From contig NZ_LT859959.1 of assembly GCF_900176205.1 (NCBI RefSeq), forward strand, positions 7,677,001 to 7,741,000: a stretch of DNA of 64,000 bases, given 5' to 3'. This DNA comes from Bradyrhizobium sp. ORS 285 (GTDB lineage Bacteria > Pseudomonadota > Alphaproteobacteria > Rhizobiales > Xanthobacteraceae). Positions within the stretch are counted from its first letter, which is position 1, and the number at the start of each line of letters is the position of its first letter. Made by a program: the position numbers and the translations under genes. This document shows positions 19,445-29,501 of the stretch, piece after piece. The notes below the pieces were generated by a model, which saw only the letters and a list, made by a program, of their open reading frames with translations, did not search any database and was not told the origin of the DNA.

Positions 19445-19933
19445 ATGCCTAATCTCACCATCAATGGGCGGACCATGTCCGTCGATGCGGCGAACGATAC
19501 GCCGCTGCTATGGGTCATCCGCGAGCAGTTGCAGATGACCGGCACCAAGTTCGGCTGCGGCGCCGGGTTGTGCGGCGCGTGCACCGTGCATGTCAATGGC
19601 GAGGCGGTGCGCTCGTGCCAGACCATGGTCGGCGACGTCAAGGACAAGAAGATCACCACCATCGAGGGCCTGTCGCAGAAGGGCGACCATCCCTTGCAGA
19701 AGGCGTGGATCGCCGAGCAGGTGCCGCAATGCGGCTACTGCCAATCGGGGCAGATCATGCAGGCGGCCTCGCTGCTCGCCAAGACGACGAGCCCGACCAA
19801 GGAGGAGATCACAGCGCATATGGACGGCAATCTCTGCCGCTGCATGACCTATTCGCGGATCCAGAAAGCGATCCAGCGCGCCGCATCCGAGATGCGCACC
19901 GCCTCGAACACCAGCGACCGGAGGGCGACATGA
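19445..19933 (+). CDS. iorA: Molybdenum hydroxylase [2Fe-2S] small subunit (isoquinoline 1-oxidoreductase alpha-like)
   Basis: A 162-residue iron-sulfur subunit of the xanthine dehydrogenase family. The plant-type [2Fe-2S] cluster ligands are C38, C43, C46 and C58 ([16 protein letters not shown]). The second cluster uses C96, C99, C131 and C133 ([10 protein letters not shown] and CRCMTY). It would pass electrons from the molybdenum site in the partner subunit. The start [15 protein letters not shown] follows a GGGGAAG sequence; the open frame upstream is not family-like. The stop overlaps the next start by 4 bases, so the two are co-translated. The symbol reflects the closest known pair, not a proven substrate. 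Confidence 0.9.
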   Translation: MPNLTINGRTMSVDAANDTPLLWVIREQLQMTGTKFGCGAGLCGACTVHVNGEAVRSCQTMVGDVKDKKITTIEGLSQKGDHPLQKAWIAEQVPQCGYCQSGQIMQAASLLAKTTSPTKEEITAHMDGNLCRCMTYSRIQKAIQRAASEMRTASNTSDRRAT

Positions 19934-22224
19934 ACCAGCACGTGAAAGCAGCGCCCGCCATGACCCCAGATATGGCCACTGATCTCAGCCGCCGCTCCTT
20001 CCTGGTCGGCACCGCCGCAACCGGCCTCGTGCTCGGCTATGCCGGCCTCGCCGATTCCGCGCTCGCGGCCACCACGCCCTCGGCGTTCGAGCCGTCCGTG
20101 TGGTACTCGATCGCGCCGGATGGCCTGGTCACCGTGACTTGCGGCAAGGCCGACATGGGCCAGCACATTGCCTCCACCATGGCGCAGATCGTCTGCGAGG
20201 AGCTGGGCGCGGCCTGGAAGGACATGCGCGTCCAGCTCGCCTCCAACGATCCGAAGTTCAACGATCCCGTGCTCGGCGCCCAGATTACCGGCGGCAGTTG
20301 GAGCACAATGATGAACTTCGACGCCATGAGCCGCGCCGGCGCCGCTGGCCGCATCGCGCTCACCGAAGCGGCTGCGACCTCCATGGGCGTGCCCGCCAAG
20401 GAGCTCGTGGTGCGTGACGGCCTCGTCATGCATCCGAAGTCGAAGAAGCAGATGAGCTATGCCGAGATCGTCAAGAGCGGCAAGATCACCAAGAGCTTCA
20501 CGCCGGACGAACTGAAGGCGATCACGCTGAAGACGCCCGACCAATACACGATGATCGGCGTCTCGGTGCCGCAGCTCGACATCCCCTCGAAGACCAACGG
20601 CACGGCGAAGTACGGTATCGATACGATGCTGCCGGGCATGGTCTACGGCAAGGTGGTGACGCCGCCGGTGCGCTTCGGCGCCACCGTCACGTCGGTGGAT
20701 GACAGCGAGGCGAAGAAGGTCCCCGGCTTCATCAAGGCGGTCGTGCTCGACGACAAGACCGGCTCGACGTCGGGCTGGGTGGTCGCGGTCGCCTCGACCT
20801 TCGCCAACGCCAAGAAGGCGGCGGACGCGCTCAAGATCAGCTACGACAAGGGCCCGTACGCCAATGTCAGTACCGACACCATCATCACCGAGGCGATGCG
20901 GCTGCAGGCGCAGGACGATGCCGGGCAGTTCTTCGTCAAGGACGGCGATGCCAATGCGGCGCTCGCCGGTGCGGTGAAGGTGCTGGAAGCGGAGTACACC
21001 ACCAGCATCAACATCCACGCGCCGATGGAGCCGATGAACGCGACCGCCGAGTTCAAGGGCGACATCCTGCACATCTACTCCGGCAATCAGTTCGCGACCC
21101 GCTCCGGCGCGATCGCGGCGGGCGCTGCCGGGATCGATCCCAAGTACGTCGTGATGCACCAGGCCTGGCTCGGCGGCGGCTTCGGCCGCAGGCTGGACGC
21201 CGACATGATGGTGCCGGCGGTGCAGGCGGCGAAGGCGGTCGGCAAGCCGGTCAAGGTGATCTATTCCCGCGAGAACGACATGACGATGGACTACTCGCGG
21301 CCGCTCACCTACCAGAAAGTGAAGGCCGGTCTCGACGCCAGCGGCAAGCTGGTCGCGCTCAGCCACGACGTGGTCTCGGCCTGGCCGACGGCGCGCTGGG
21401 GCATCCCGGACTTCCTGTCACCTTCGGTCGACAAGAAGGGCCCGCTCGACTCGTTCACGGTCAACGGCGCCGACTTCTTCTACACCGTGCCGAACCACCA
21501 TGTGCGCGCGATCAAGAACGAGCTCGCGCACAATGCGACGCCGTCCGGGCAGCTCCGCTCGGTGGCGCCGGGTTGGACGTTCTGGGCGGTCGAGAGCATG
21601 ATCGACGAGATCGCCGCCGCCTCGGGCCAGGATCCGGCGCAGTTCCGCATCGCGCTGCTCGACGGCAAGGGCAAGAACGATGGCGGCGCGCAGCGGCTGC
21701 GCAACACGCTGCTCGCAGCGATGGGCCTGTCCGGCTACGGCGCGAAGAAGCTGCCAAAGGGCGAGGGCATGGGCGTCGCCTGCGTGTCGTCGCAGGAGCG
21801 CGCAACCGCGAGCTGGACGGCGTGTGTCGCGCATGTCGCGGTGGCCGACAACGGCGCTGTCACGGTGAAGAAGCTCACCGTGGCGACCGATGTCGGCACG
21901 CAGGTGCATCCCGACAACATCCGCGCCCAGGTCGAGGGCGCGGCGCTGTGGGGATTGTCGCTGGCGATGTACGAGAAGGCGACGTTGAAGGATGGCGGCA
22001 TCGAGCAGACCAACTTCGACAGCTACACGCCGTTGCGCATGAGCCAGGTGCCGGAGGTCGCGATCGCCGTGATCGCCAATGGCGAGAAGGCAACCGGCGT
22101 CGGCGAGCCTGCTGTCACGGTGGTCGCTCCGGCGCTCGGCAACGCCATCTACAATGCCTGCGGCGCGCGGTTGCGCTCGCTGCCGATTACCGCGGAGGCG
22201 GTGAAGGCGGCGATGAAGGCGTAG
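19930..22224 (+). CDS. iorB: Molybdenum hydroxylase large subunit (isoquinoline 1-oxidoreductase beta-like)
   Basis: A 764-residue molybdopterin-cytosine-dinucleotide-binding subunit. The N terminus has a twin-arginine signal ([17 protein letters not shown]), so the complex is probably exported folded to the periplasm with its partner. The Moco-binding loop [13 protein letters not shown] and the C-terminal [17 protein letters not shown], with the catalytic Glu, are present. Members oxidise aldehydes or N-heterocycles with water as oxygen donor. A cytochrome c subunit or XdhC-type maturation gene, sometimes found alongside, is not in this neighbourhood. A strong terminator follows. Confidence 0.92.
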   Translation: MNQHVKAAPAMTPDMATDLSRRSFLVGTAATGLVLGYAGLADSALAATTPSAFEPSVWYSIAPDGLVTVTCGKADMGQHIASTMAQIVCEELGAAWKDMRVQLASNDPKFNDPVLGAQITGGSWSTMMNFDAMSRAGAAGRIALTEAAATSMGVPAKELVVRDGLVMHPKSKKQMSYAEIVKSGKITKSFTPDELKAITLKTPDQYTMIGVSVPQLDIPSKTNGTAKYGIDTMLPGMVYGKVVTPPVRFGATVTSVDDSEAKKVPGFIKAVVLDDKTGSTSGWVVAVASTFANAKKAADALKISYDKGPYANVSTDTIITEAMRLQAQDDAGQFFVKDGDANAALAGAVKVLEAEYTTSINIHAPMEPMNATAEFKGDILHIYSGNQFATRSGAIAAGAAGIDPKYVVMHQAWLGGGFGRRLDADMMVPAVQAAKAVGKPVKVIYSRENDMTMDYSRPLTYQKVKAGLDASGKLVALSHDVVSAWPTARWGIPDFLSPSVDKKGPLDSFTVNGADFFYTVPNHHVRAIKNELAHNATPSGQLRSVAPGWTFWAVESMIDEIAAASGQDPAQFRIALLDGKGKNDGGAQRLRNTLLAAMGLSGYGAKKLPKGEGMGVACVSSQERATASWTACVAHVAVADNGAVTVKKLTVATDVGTQVHPDNIRAQVEGAALWGLSLAMYEKATLKDGGIEQTNFDSYTPLRMSQVPEVAIAVIANGEKATGVGEPAVTVVAPALGNAIYNACGARLRSLPITAEAVKAAMKA

Positions 22225-22254
22225 CCGTATTCGCAACGACGCATCAATGGGAAG

Positions 22255-22286
22255 CCGCCGGAGATCCTCTCCGGCGGTTTTCGTTT
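22255..22286 (+). terminator. Rho-independent terminator after the molybdenum hydroxylase genes
   Basis: CCGCCGGAGA and TCTCCGGCGG form a perfect 10 bp stem with a 3-base loop followed by TTTTCGTTT, 30 bases past the large-subunit stop. Confidence 0.9.
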
Positions 22287-22440
22287 GCTTCGGGCTTTGG
22301 CAGAAAGAAAGTACAATTTGAATGATTGTCGCAACGCTTCGCTCACCCGAACGCAGACAGCTTGAACGATCAGATTAAGCCGCGTCGAACCCGGAGCCCG
22401 GTAACGTGCGTGTGCAGCAAACCGACAGGGGCGAGCACGT

Positions 22441-23550
22441 ATGAGCGCGACAGCCAAGCAGACCGTGACCCAGAACGCGACCAGGCGCCATCTCCTGCTC
22501 GCGTCCGATCGCGGTGACCAGAGCAGCGAGCTGGCGCGCATCCTGCGTTCGGTCGGCGACGTCGACCTGATGCCGACTACCGAAATTCCAGAGAATCCCG
22601 GCAATCGCTTCTCCGGCGTCATCGTCGACATCAACCTGCGCTCGCCCGAGAGTGTGCAGCGGGTGCGCAAGAAGCTGTCCTCACGCGCCTATAGCGAGGT
22701 GCCGCGCCTGTTCGTTCTCGCCGAGGCGCTGCATCACGCCACCATGCAGGCCTGGGCGCTCGGCGCCACCGACACCATTGCGCGTCCCTTCACCCCGGCC
22801 GATGTACTGCAGCGGGTCCGCTCGGCGCTGCCGGCCGACGACGGCTATGACGAGAGCGATCGCGGCAAGCTGCTCAATCGCGGCGTCGAGGCCGCGCATG
22901 CTGTCATGGTCAAGATCTTCGAGAAGCTGCCCGCCGGCGTCGCGCTGACGATGGAGGACATCGTCGCCGCCGAGAACAAGATCCTGAAGGCGATCAAGCA
23001 CTCCTCGCTGCGCGAATGGATGACCGTTGTGGGCTGCCACCACAACGACACCTACCGGCACTGCCTGTTCGTGACCGGCTTTGCCGTCGGCTTCTCGATG
23101 CATCTGGGCATGCGCGAGGACGATCAGCGCCGGCTGGTGCGCGCGTCGCTGCTGCATGATGTTGGCAAGGCCTTCATCCCCGTCGCGATCCTCGACAAGC
23201 AGGGCAAGCTGACGGCCGAGGAGATCGCGGTCCTGCGCCAGCATCCGCGGCGCGGCTACGAGGCGCTGTGGCGGCAGGGCGGCTTCCCGCCGGAAATGCT
23301 CGATGTGATCCTGCACCACCACGAGTTCCTCGACGGCTCCGGCTATCCCGACGCGCTGCATAACGAGCAGATCAGCGACATCGTCCGTCTCACCACGATC
23401 GTCGACATCTATGCCGCGCTGATCGAGCGCCGCGCCTATCGCCCGGCGTTCACGCATTCCCGCGCGTTCCAGATCATGGAGAACATGGGCCCGAAGCTCG
23501 ACCAGCAGCTGCTGCAGGCGTTCCGCCCGGTGGCGATGGGCGCGCATTAG
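22441..23550 (+). CDS. Receiver-like plus HD-GYP-type phosphodiesterase
   Basis: A 369-residue cytoplasmic signalling protein. Residues 15-135 form a receiver-like fold (HLLLASDRGDQS, SGVIVDINLRS, then GATDTIARPFTPADVLQRV), although the usual acidic pair after the first strand is degenerate. Residues 200-350 are an HD-type domain: HNDTYRHCLFVTGFA, LLHDVGKAFIPVAILDK, HPRRGYEAL and the GYP-type loop HHHEFLDGSGYPD. This suggests cyclic-di-GMP hydrolysis, but the HD-GYP signature is not canonical throughout. A GGGGCGAGCACGT sequence precedes the ATG. It has no adjacent kinase gene. Confidence 0.85.
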   Translation: MSATAKQTVTQNATRRHLLLASDRGDQSSELARILRSVGDVDLMPTTEIPENPGNRFSGVIVDINLRSPESVQRVRKKLSSRAYSEVPRLFVLAEALHHATMQAWALGATDTIARPFTPADVLQRVRSALPADDGYDESDRGKLLNRGVEAAHAVMVKIFEKLPAGVALTMEDIVAAENKILKAIKHSSLREWMTVVGCHHNDTYRHCLFVTGFAVGFSMHLGMREDDQRRLVRASLLHDVGKAFIPVAILDKQGKLTAEEIAVLRQHPRRGYEALWRQGGFPPEMLDVILHHHEFLDGSGYPDALHNEQISDIVRLTTIVDIYAALIERRAYRPAFTHSRAFQIMENMGPKLDQQLLQAFRPVAMGAH

Positions 23551-23582
23551 GCACGCGGGCCTTAGCTCGAGCGCCGCCTCGT

Positions 23583-25157
23583 TCAATCCACCAGCTTGCG
23601 CAGCTCGGCCTTGGCGACTTTTTCCAGGGTCGAGCGCGGCATCTCATCCACCAGCCTCACCTCGCGCGGCACCTTGAAGTCGGCGAGACCGGCGCGGCAG
23701 GCGGCCAGCACCCTCTCCGGCAGATCGTCGCGCTTCGCGCCGTCGTGCGGGATCACGAACGCAACCGGCACCTCGTCGAGCATCGGGTGCTTCTTGGCGA
23801 CGACAGCGGTCTCGCGAACGCCTGCGACGGTGATGATCACCTGCTCGATCTCCGACGCCGCGACATTCTCGCCGCCGACCTTGAGCATGTCCTTGGTGCG
23901 GTCGCCGAACTTGATGAAGCCGTTCGGCAGGCGCGTGACGCGATCGCCGGTCAGGAAGAAGCCGTCGGCATCGAAGCTCGTCCGGGTCGCTTCTTCGTTG
24001 TAGAGATATTCGGCGAACAACGACAGGCCGGGCACGCCCTTGATGGCGAGATTGCCGGTTGCGCCGACCTCCGTCGGCCGGCCGTCATCGTCGGTGATGC
24101 GGATGGCGTATTCCGTCGCGGCGCGGCCGATCGACATCGGCGTGTTCGGCTGGTCGACCTCGCCGATGATGCCGTGGGTGATGGTCTCGGTCATGCCCCA
24201 CCAGCCGATGATCTTGATGCCGAACTTGCCGAAGATGGCCGGCTCCGATACCGATGTGCCCCACAGTCGAAATTTGTGGTTCTTCGGCACCTCCTGATCG
24301 AGCAGGGCCTTCAGGCAGAATGGGATGGTCGAGGTCCAGGTGCAGCCATGCTCCAGCGCCACGCTCCAGAACCGGCTCGCCGAGAAGCGTGGCTGGATCA
24401 CGCAGGTGGCGCCGACCCACAGCGTCGCCAGCATCGAGTAGGCCAGCGCATTGGTGTGGAACAGCGGCAGATAGGTCTGGTGCACGTCACCTTGATGCAG
24501 GTCCTCATGCACCGCATTGACCTTGGCGCCCCACAGCGCATTGGCGTGGGTCCATAGGACCGCCTTCGGCCGCGACGTCGTCCCCGATGTATACTGCACG
24601 CTGCACGACGCCATCGGATCGACCGCGCGGCGCGGCCTGTCAGCGCTATCCGCGAATAGCGTTTCGAAACGGTCCCCCACGCCGACCGCTGTCGTTTCCG
24701 GCTGCCCCGGATCATGCGAGATCACTGCGAGCCAGCGGATGCCGCGGCAATGCGCCGAGATCATCTCGGCATAGGCAGGCTGTGTGATCGCGGCCACCGC
24801 GCGGCAATGATCGGCGAAGTAGTTCATCTCGGCGGCTGCCGAGCGCGTGTTGGTTGTGACGGCGAGTGCGCCGAGCTCGACGCAGGCGAACCAGGCGAGC
24901 AGCGCCTCGACGCAATTGTCGAGATGGATCAGCACCGCATCGCCCGGCTTGATGCCGCGCTTGACGAGACCGGCCGCGAGCGCGCCGACATCATCGTGAA
25001 ACTCGCCATAGGTCCAGCGCCGCGCCGGCGCGTCGAACGGGGCCCAGATCAGGAACGGATGATCACGCCGTGTCGTGCTGCGCAGCTTCAGCAGCCAGGG
25101 CACGTCCATGCCGTCGAACGGCGTCACCGTGCCGGACGCGATCCTCGATCCGTTCAT
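23583..25157 (-). CDS. Acyl-CoA synthetase (AMP-dependent ligase)
   Basis: A 524-residue ANL-superfamily ligase that activates a carboxylate as acyl-AMP and transfers it to CoA. The AMP-binding P-loop is YTSGTTSRPKAVLWTH; the A5-type motif is GWWGMTETITHG; the hinge region is FGDRTKDMLKVGGENVAASE; the C-terminal catalytic Lys is in PRSTLEKVAKAELR. The start MNGSRIASGTVTPF is chosen because GGGAG lies upstream; a longer frame is open but not family-like. It resembles the CaiC-type carnitine/crotonobetaine CoA-ligase branch, but its substrate cannot be read. It is divergent from the RnfD-like gene. Confidence 0.88.
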   Translation of the reverse strand: MNGSRIASGTVTPFDGMDVPWLLKLRSTTRRDHPFLIWAPFDAPARRWTYGEFHDDVGALAAGLVKRGIKPGDAVLIHLDNCVEALLAWFACVELGALAVTTNTRSAAAEMNYFADHCRAVAAITQPAYAEMISAHCRGIRWLAVISHDPGQPETTAVGVGDRFETLFADSADRPRRAVDPMASCSVQYTSGTTSRPKAVLWTHANALWGAKVNAVHEDLHQGDVHQTYLPLFHTNALAYSMLATLWVGATCVIQPRFSASRFWSVALEHGCTWTSTIPFCLKALLDQEVPKNHKFRLWGTSVSEPAIFGKFGIKIIGWWGMTETITHGIIGEVDQPNTPMSIGRAATEYAIRITDDDGRPTEVGATGNLAIKGVPGLSLFAEYLYNEEATRTSFDADGFFLTGDRVTRLPNGFIKFGDRTKDMLKVGGENVAASEIEQVIITVAGVRETAVVAKKHPMLDEVPVAFVIPHDGAKRDDLPERVLAACRAGLADFKVPREVRLVDEMPRSTLEKVAKAELRKLVD

Positions 25158-25317
25158 CTTCGCTCCCACTGTTTGTTGTCCGCGGCCCGTCCCGGCCGCT
25201 TCGTTGCGATCTTGCCCGATCGTTCTGCCATTCCCCGCTGCCGTGATCAAATCAGGATTGAACCCGTCTTCCTTTGGCAGCGACCAATGGCGCGGCAAAA
25301 CACGTCCGGAGGTTCGC

Positions 25318-26142
25318 ATGCAGGCCCTGGCACGACCATGGCGGCTGCCCGATGCCCGCTATTTCCAGATCGCGGCATTAGCCACGCTGCTGTCGATTAA
25401 TTTCGCTCTGATCGATTTCGGCGCGCGGCCCGAAGCGAGCATCATCGCGGTGACGACCGCCTTGCTCACGCAAGTCGTCGGCTGCCGCCTCACCGGCGCA
25501 CCACTCGATTTCAAGTCGCCGTTGATCACCGGCCTGTCGCTCAGCCTGCTGTTGCGCGCCGATGCGCTGTGGCTCTACGCAGCGGCGGCGGCCATCGCGA
25601 TCGGCTCAAAATTCGTGCTCCGCGTCAATGGCAAGCACGTCTTCAATCCCGCCGGCTTTGCGATCGTCGTGCTGCTGTTCACATCGGGTGGCGTGTGGAT
25701 CTCGCCCGGCCAGTGGGGAACGGAAATCTGGTTTGCGAGCCTCGCCGGCTTCTTCGCCATCCTCGTGCTCAATGCGTCCAGGCGTGTCGATATCGCGTTC
25801 TATTTCTTCGCAAGCCATGCAGCGCTGCTGCTGTTGCGCGCTGTGTGGCTTGGTGATCCCATGGTCATTCCGCTGCATCAATTGCAGAGCGGCTCGCTCC
25901 TGATCTTCACCTTCTTCATGATCTCCGACCCGCGCACGACGCCGGACTCGCGCGCCGGCCGGCTGCTGTTCGCGATGACGGTTGCCGTGACCGGGCATTA
26001 CCTCGCCTTCGTGATGCAGATGCGCCCGGCACTCTATGTCGCGCTGATCGCGCTCTCGCCGCTCACGCTGGTGCTCGACCGGCTGATTCCGGCTGCCCGG
26101 TTTTCCTGGCACTCGTCCGTTCCCAAAGGAGTATCGACATGA
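25318..26142 (+). CDS. RnfD/NqrB-like integral membrane protein
   Basis: A 274-residue protein with around eight hydrophobic segments. It resembles the RnfD/NqrB membrane subunits of ion-pumping NADH or ferredoxin oxidoreductases: KHVFNPAGFAIVVLLF and MISDPRTTPDSRAGRLLFA match characteristic blocks of that fold. The other Rnf or Nqr subunits are absent around it, so a complete redox pump is not indicated. A perfect GGAGG lies 6 bases before the ATG at 25318. Its stop overlaps the start of the DUF2330 gene by 4 bases (ATGA), so the two proteins probably work together. The acyl-CoA ligase gene diverges from it upstream. Confidence 0.85.
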   Translation: MQALARPWRLPDARYFQIAALATLLSINFALIDFGARPEASIIAVTTALLTQVVGCRLTGAPLDFKSPLITGLSLSLLLRADALWLYAAAAAIAIGSKFVLRVNGKHVFNPAGFAIVVLLFTSGGVWISPGQWGTEIWFASLAGFFAILVLNASRRVDIAFYFFASHAALLLLRAVWLGDPMVIPLHQLQSGSLLIFTFFMISDPRTTPDSRAGRLLFAMTVAVTGHYLAFVMQMRPALYVALIALSPLTLVLDRLIPAARFSWHSSVPKGVST

Positions 26143-27467
26143 CCCCTCGCTTCAGCAAGATGGCCCGCGCTTCCCTGGCGACTGCTGCGATCCTGTCCCA
26201 GGCGGCGCTCGTGCCGGCCCAGGCCTTCTGCGGCTTCTATGTGGCGCAGGCGGACTCCAAGCTGTTCAACCAGTCCTCGAAGGTGGTGCTGGCGCGAGAC
26301 GGCCAGCAGACCTCGATCACCATGGCCAGCGACTTCGAAGGCGACGTCAAGGAATTCGCCGTCGTCGTTCCCGTGCCCACCTTCATCGAGCGCAAACAGA
26401 TCGGCGTGGTCGAGCCGAAGACGATCGATCACCTCGACAAATACACCGCGCCACGGCTGGTGGAATATCATGACGAGGACCCTTGCAATCAGCTCATGTC
26501 CCGCATGGCCGCGGCCGCGCCGATGCCGTCGGCGGTGTCGCGAGGGCAGGCATTCACGTCCCGCCAATACGGCGTCACCATCGAGGCCAGCTATGACGTT
26601 GCCGAATACGACGTGCTGATCCTGTCGGCGGAGGAAAGTGACGGCCTCACGCGCTGGCTGACCGACAACAACTACCGCATTCCCCAGGGCGCGGAAGCCG
26701 TGCTCGGCAGCTATATCAAGCAGGGCATGCGGTTCTTCGTCGCCAAGGTCAATGTCGAGCGGATGAAGGACATCGGAAGCAATACTCTGCGGCCGCTGCA
26801 GGTCCGCTACCAGAGCGCCAAGTTCATGGTGCCGCTGCGGCTCGGCACGGTCAACGCCAAGGGGCCGCAAGACCTCATCGTCTACGCGCTGACCAGGAGC
26901 GGTCGGATCGAAGCCGCTAATTATCGCACCGTGAAGATCCCTTCCGACATCGACGTGCCGCTGTATATCAAGAGCGAGTTCGGCCCGTTCTACAAGGCGC
27001 TGTTCGAGCGCGCGGTGGCGCGCGAGAACATGCAGGCGGTGTTCGTCGAATATGCCTGGGACATGGGATGGTGCGACCCGTGCGCCGCCGACCCGCTGAG
27101 CAACAAGGAGCTGGTCGAGCTCGGCGCGCGCTGGATCGGCAGCGACGACGACACGGCGTTCCGTGTCGCCCGCCGCGGCGGCGGATCCGACGCCTACGTG
27201 ACCCGGCTGCATGTGCGCTATGATGCGAAGTCATTCCCCGAGGATATCGTCTTCATCGAGACCAAGGACCGCAGCAACTTCCAGGGCCGCTATGTCCAGC
27301 ACCATCCCTGGCGCGGCGAGGCGAAATGCGATGCGGCGAAGTCCTATCAGGAGAGCCTGTCGGCGCGCTTCACCAGAGAAGCCCTCGACCTCGCCGCCTT
27401 GACCGGCTGGCCGCGCAGCGAGATCGATGCCAAGATGGCGGCGAGTGGCGAGACCGTCACGAAGTGA
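26139..27467 (+). CDS. Exported DUF2330 protein
   Basis: A 442-residue secreted or periplasmic protein of the DUF2330 family. The signal peptide is ARASLATAAILSQAALVPAQA, with the mature part opening FCGFYVAQADSKLFNQSSKV, the usual DUF2330 start with an N-terminal Cys. Later blocks include a Cys in DEDPCNQL, a CDPCAAD pair near residue 310, and the C-terminal FQGRYVQHHPWRG. The conserved Cys residues may form disulfides. Translation is coupled to the RnfD-like membrane protein upstream. The family has no established function; a role in electron transfer or surface assembly would fit its partner but is speculation. Confidence 0.85.
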   Translation: MTPRFSKMARASLATAAILSQAALVPAQAFCGFYVAQADSKLFNQSSKVVLARDGQQTSITMASDFEGDVKEFAVVVPVPTFIERKQIGVVEPKTIDHLDKYTAPRLVEYHDEDPCNQLMSRMAAAAPMPSAVSRGQAFTSRQYGVTIEASYDVAEYDVLILSAEESDGLTRWLTDNNYRIPQGAEAVLGSYIKQGMRFFVAKVNVERMKDIGSNTLRPLQVRYQSAKFMVPLRLGTVNAKGPQDLIVYALTRSGRIEAANYRTVKIPSDIDVPLYIKSEFGPFYKALFERAVARENMQAVFVEYAWDMGWCDPCAADPLSNKELVELGARWIGSDDDTAFRVARRGGGSDAYVTRLHVRYDAKSFPEDIVFIETKDRSNFQGRYVQHHPWRGEAKCDAAKSYQESLSARFTREALDLAALTGWPRSEIDAKMAASGETVTK

Positions 27468-27473
27468 CGCGGC

Positions 27474-27884
27474 TTAGCCCTGATAGGACGAGATCTCGAT
27501 CAGGCTGCCGTCGGGATCGCGGCAATACACCGAACGCAGGGTACCGCGGGCGCCCTGCTTGTCGACCGGGCCTTCCTCGATGGCGATGCCGAGCGCCTGC
27601 AGATGCGCGACGACCTCGTCCGGTGTGCTGCCCGTCAGGAAGCAAAGGTCGTCGCTGCCAGCCATCACATGGTCGGCGGTGAACCAGTCGACCTTGTCTG
27701 CGTCCTTCGGTCGCACGTTGATCTTCTGGTTGCCGAACAGCAGCGAGGTCCGCTTGGCCCGTCCCGGGCCAGGGTCGGACACCTGCAACGTCATGCCCAA
27801 GACCTTCTGGTACCAGTCCGTGGTGCGGTCGACGTCGGCGACGTTGATCACGAGGTGATCCAGCGCATCGATCTTGACCGGCAT
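27474..27884 (-). CDS. VOC (glyoxalase-fold) family protein
   Basis: A 136-residue cytoplasmic protein with two beta-alpha-beta-beta-beta modules of the vicinal oxygen chelate superfamily. The first module begins IDALDHLVINVADVDRTTDW with the metal-ligand His; the second ends SVYCRDPDGSLIEISSY with the terminal Glu ligand. The ATG at 27884 is preceded by AAAGGAGA, better than the one further upstream. Members include glyoxalase I, dioxygenases and fosfomycin-resistance proteins; this sequence is not clearly any of them. It converges on the DUF2330 gene with only 6 bases between stops. Confidence 0.85.
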   Translation of the reverse strand: MPVKIDALDHLVINVADVDRTTDWYQKVLGMTLQVSDPGPGRAKRTSLLFGNQKINVRPKDADKVDWFTADHVMAGSDDLCFLTGSTPDEVVAHLQALGIAIEEGPVDKQGARGTLRSVYCRDPDGSLIEISSYQG

Positions 27885-27990
27885 CAACTCTCTCCTTTGA
27901 GACAACGACCTCGCCGCGTCGGCGGCCTTCTGTTACGATCCGTGTCGGCTGTTCGTTAACGAACGCTCAACGATATATCCGAGGAAACGC

Positions 27991-28965
27991 ATGATTTCAC
28001 GTCGTACTGCGCTTGGTCTGATCGCTTCTGCCGTCCCGTCCGTCGCCGCCATTCGCAGTGTGTCCGCAGCGGATTATCCGGCCCGCCCGGTCCGTTTCGT
28101 GGTGGGCTATCCGCCGGGCGGAGCCACCGACATCCTCGCGCGGCTGATCGGCCAGCGCCTGTCCGAGACGCTGGGCCAGCAATTCGTGGTCGAGAACAAG
28201 CCGGGCGCCGGCAACAATATCGGCACCGAGTCGGTCGTGAACGCGCAGGCCGACGGCTATACGCTGCTGCTGGTCAATCCGGCGAACTACATCAATGCCA
28301 GCCTCTACACCAACCTGAAGTTCAACTTCGTGCGCGACATCGCCCCGGTGGCGTCGTTCAACCGCGTGCCGAACGTGATGACCGTCAACGGCGACATCAA
28401 GGCCAAGACCGTCGCCGAGTTCATCGCCTACCTCAAGGAGAACCCGGGCAAGGTGAACATGGCGTCCTCCGGCAACGGCACCTCCGTGCATCTGTCGGGT
28501 GAGATGTTCATGGCCATGACCGGCACCAAGATGCAGCATGTGCCGTATCGTGGCGCCGCCCTGGCCATCACCGACATGCTCGGCGGCCAGGTCCAGGTCA
28601 TCTTCGACAACATGCCCTCCATCATCCAGCACATCCGCTCCGGCTCGCTGCGCGCGCTCGGCGTCACCACCCAGGAGCGCTCGGCGCAATTGCCGGACGT
28701 GCAGGCGATCGCCGAGACGGTGCCGGGCTATGAGGCGAGCGCCTTGTTCGGCATGGGCGCGCCGAAGAACACGCCGAAGGAGATCGTCGAGAAGCTCAAC
28801 AAGCAGGTCAACACCATCCTCGCCGAGCCGGACATCAAGAAGCGGCTGGTCGAGCTGGGCGGTGATCCGCTGATCCAGACGCCGGAGCAGTTCGGCGCGC
28901 AGATCGCTGCCGAAACCGACAAGTGGAAGAAGGTCGTCGAGTTCGCCGGCCTGAAGCTGGATTGA
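27991..28965 (+). CDS. TctC/Bug-family periplasmic substrate-binding protein
   Basis: A 324-residue binding protein of the tripartite tricarboxylate transporter family. The signal peptide ends around SVSAADYPARPV. The family signature follows: RPVRFVVGYPPGGATD and then VVENKPGAGNNIGTESV. The C-terminal VELGGDPLIQTPEQFGAQI is also typical. No TctA or TctB membrane genes adjoin it, so it is an orphan binding protein, as is common for this expanded family. A GAGGAAAC Shine-Dalgarno precedes the ATG. The ligand is not predictable; members bind dicarboxylates, nicotinate or amino acids. Confidence 0.92.
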   Translation: MISRRTALGLIASAVPSVAAIRSVSAADYPARPVRFVVGYPPGGATDILARLIGQRLSETLGQQFVVENKPGAGNNIGTESVVNAQADGYTLLLVNPANYINASLYTNLKFNFVRDIAPVASFNRVPNVMTVNGDIKAKTVAEFIAYLKENPGKVNMASSGNGTSVHLSGEMFMAMTGTKMQHVPYRGAALAITDMLGGQVQVIFDNMPSIIQHIRSGSLRALGVTTQERSAQLPDVQAIAETVPGYEASALFGMGAPKNTPKEIVEKLNKQVNTILAEPDIKKRLVELGGDPLIQTPEQFGAQIAAETDKWKKVVEFAGLKLD

Positions 28966-29107
28966 GCGCAGGCGCTTTGGCAGCAACGGCGATGGCGTGC
29001 CCCGTCTGCGACACGTCATCGCCCTGCTTGGTGATCCGAACCGCCAATCCGTCGTTTTTTGACCATGCCAGTGTGCTGCAATCTTCCCGCCAGAAGAGGA
29101 ACAGATC

Positions 29108-29407
29108 ATGCGCAAGGTTTTGATGATGGCGGCCGGCCTCGTCGGCGTTGCACTCGTCAGCGGCGGCAATGTCACGCCGGCGGCGGCCGGAGGCTACGAT
29201 TATCCCTGGTGTGTGCAGGGCAGGGGTGTCGGCTACCCCGGTGAATGCTCCTATCAGACGTTCGAGCAATGCCGAGCCAGTGCTTCCGGACGCAACGCCG
29301 GTTGCGGCATCAACCCGCGCGTGGCCTTTGATTCCGCCCGGCGTGGCCCCACTGTCTATGTCGACATGCCGCCGCCGCGGCGCGTTCATCGCTACAACTA
29401 TTACTGA
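29108..29407 (+). CDS. DUF3551 small exported protein
   Basis: A 99-residue secreted protein. The signal peptide (VLMMAAGLVGVALVSGG) is followed by the DUF3551 core YDYPWCVQGRGVGYPGECSY and CRASASGRNAGC. Four Cys are conserved in the family and probably form two disulfides. The tail is rich in Pro, Arg and Tyr. DUF3551 is a family greatly expanded in Bradyrhizobium; its function is unknown. A GAGGAACAGATC sequence precedes the ATG. Confidence 0.88.
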   Translation: MRKVLMMAAGLVGVALVSGGNVTPAAAGGYDYPWCVQGRGVGYPGECSYQTFEQCRASASGRNAGCGINPRVAFDSARRGPTVYVDMPPPRRVHRYNYY

Positions 29408-29501
29408 GCTCTCCCACACCCGAGGGCCGGGCGGCTGCTGGTCCCTGCGTGGTATCACGCGGCGTAGGTCCTGAATCTCGTCGGCCGGCAGACTTGCGTT
29501 C

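Noticed and set aside
19510..19929. An upstream in-frame extension of the molybdenum hydroxylase large subunit.
   Set aside because: It overlaps the small-subunit gene in another frame and lacks family character; the Tat signal at 19930 marks the true start.
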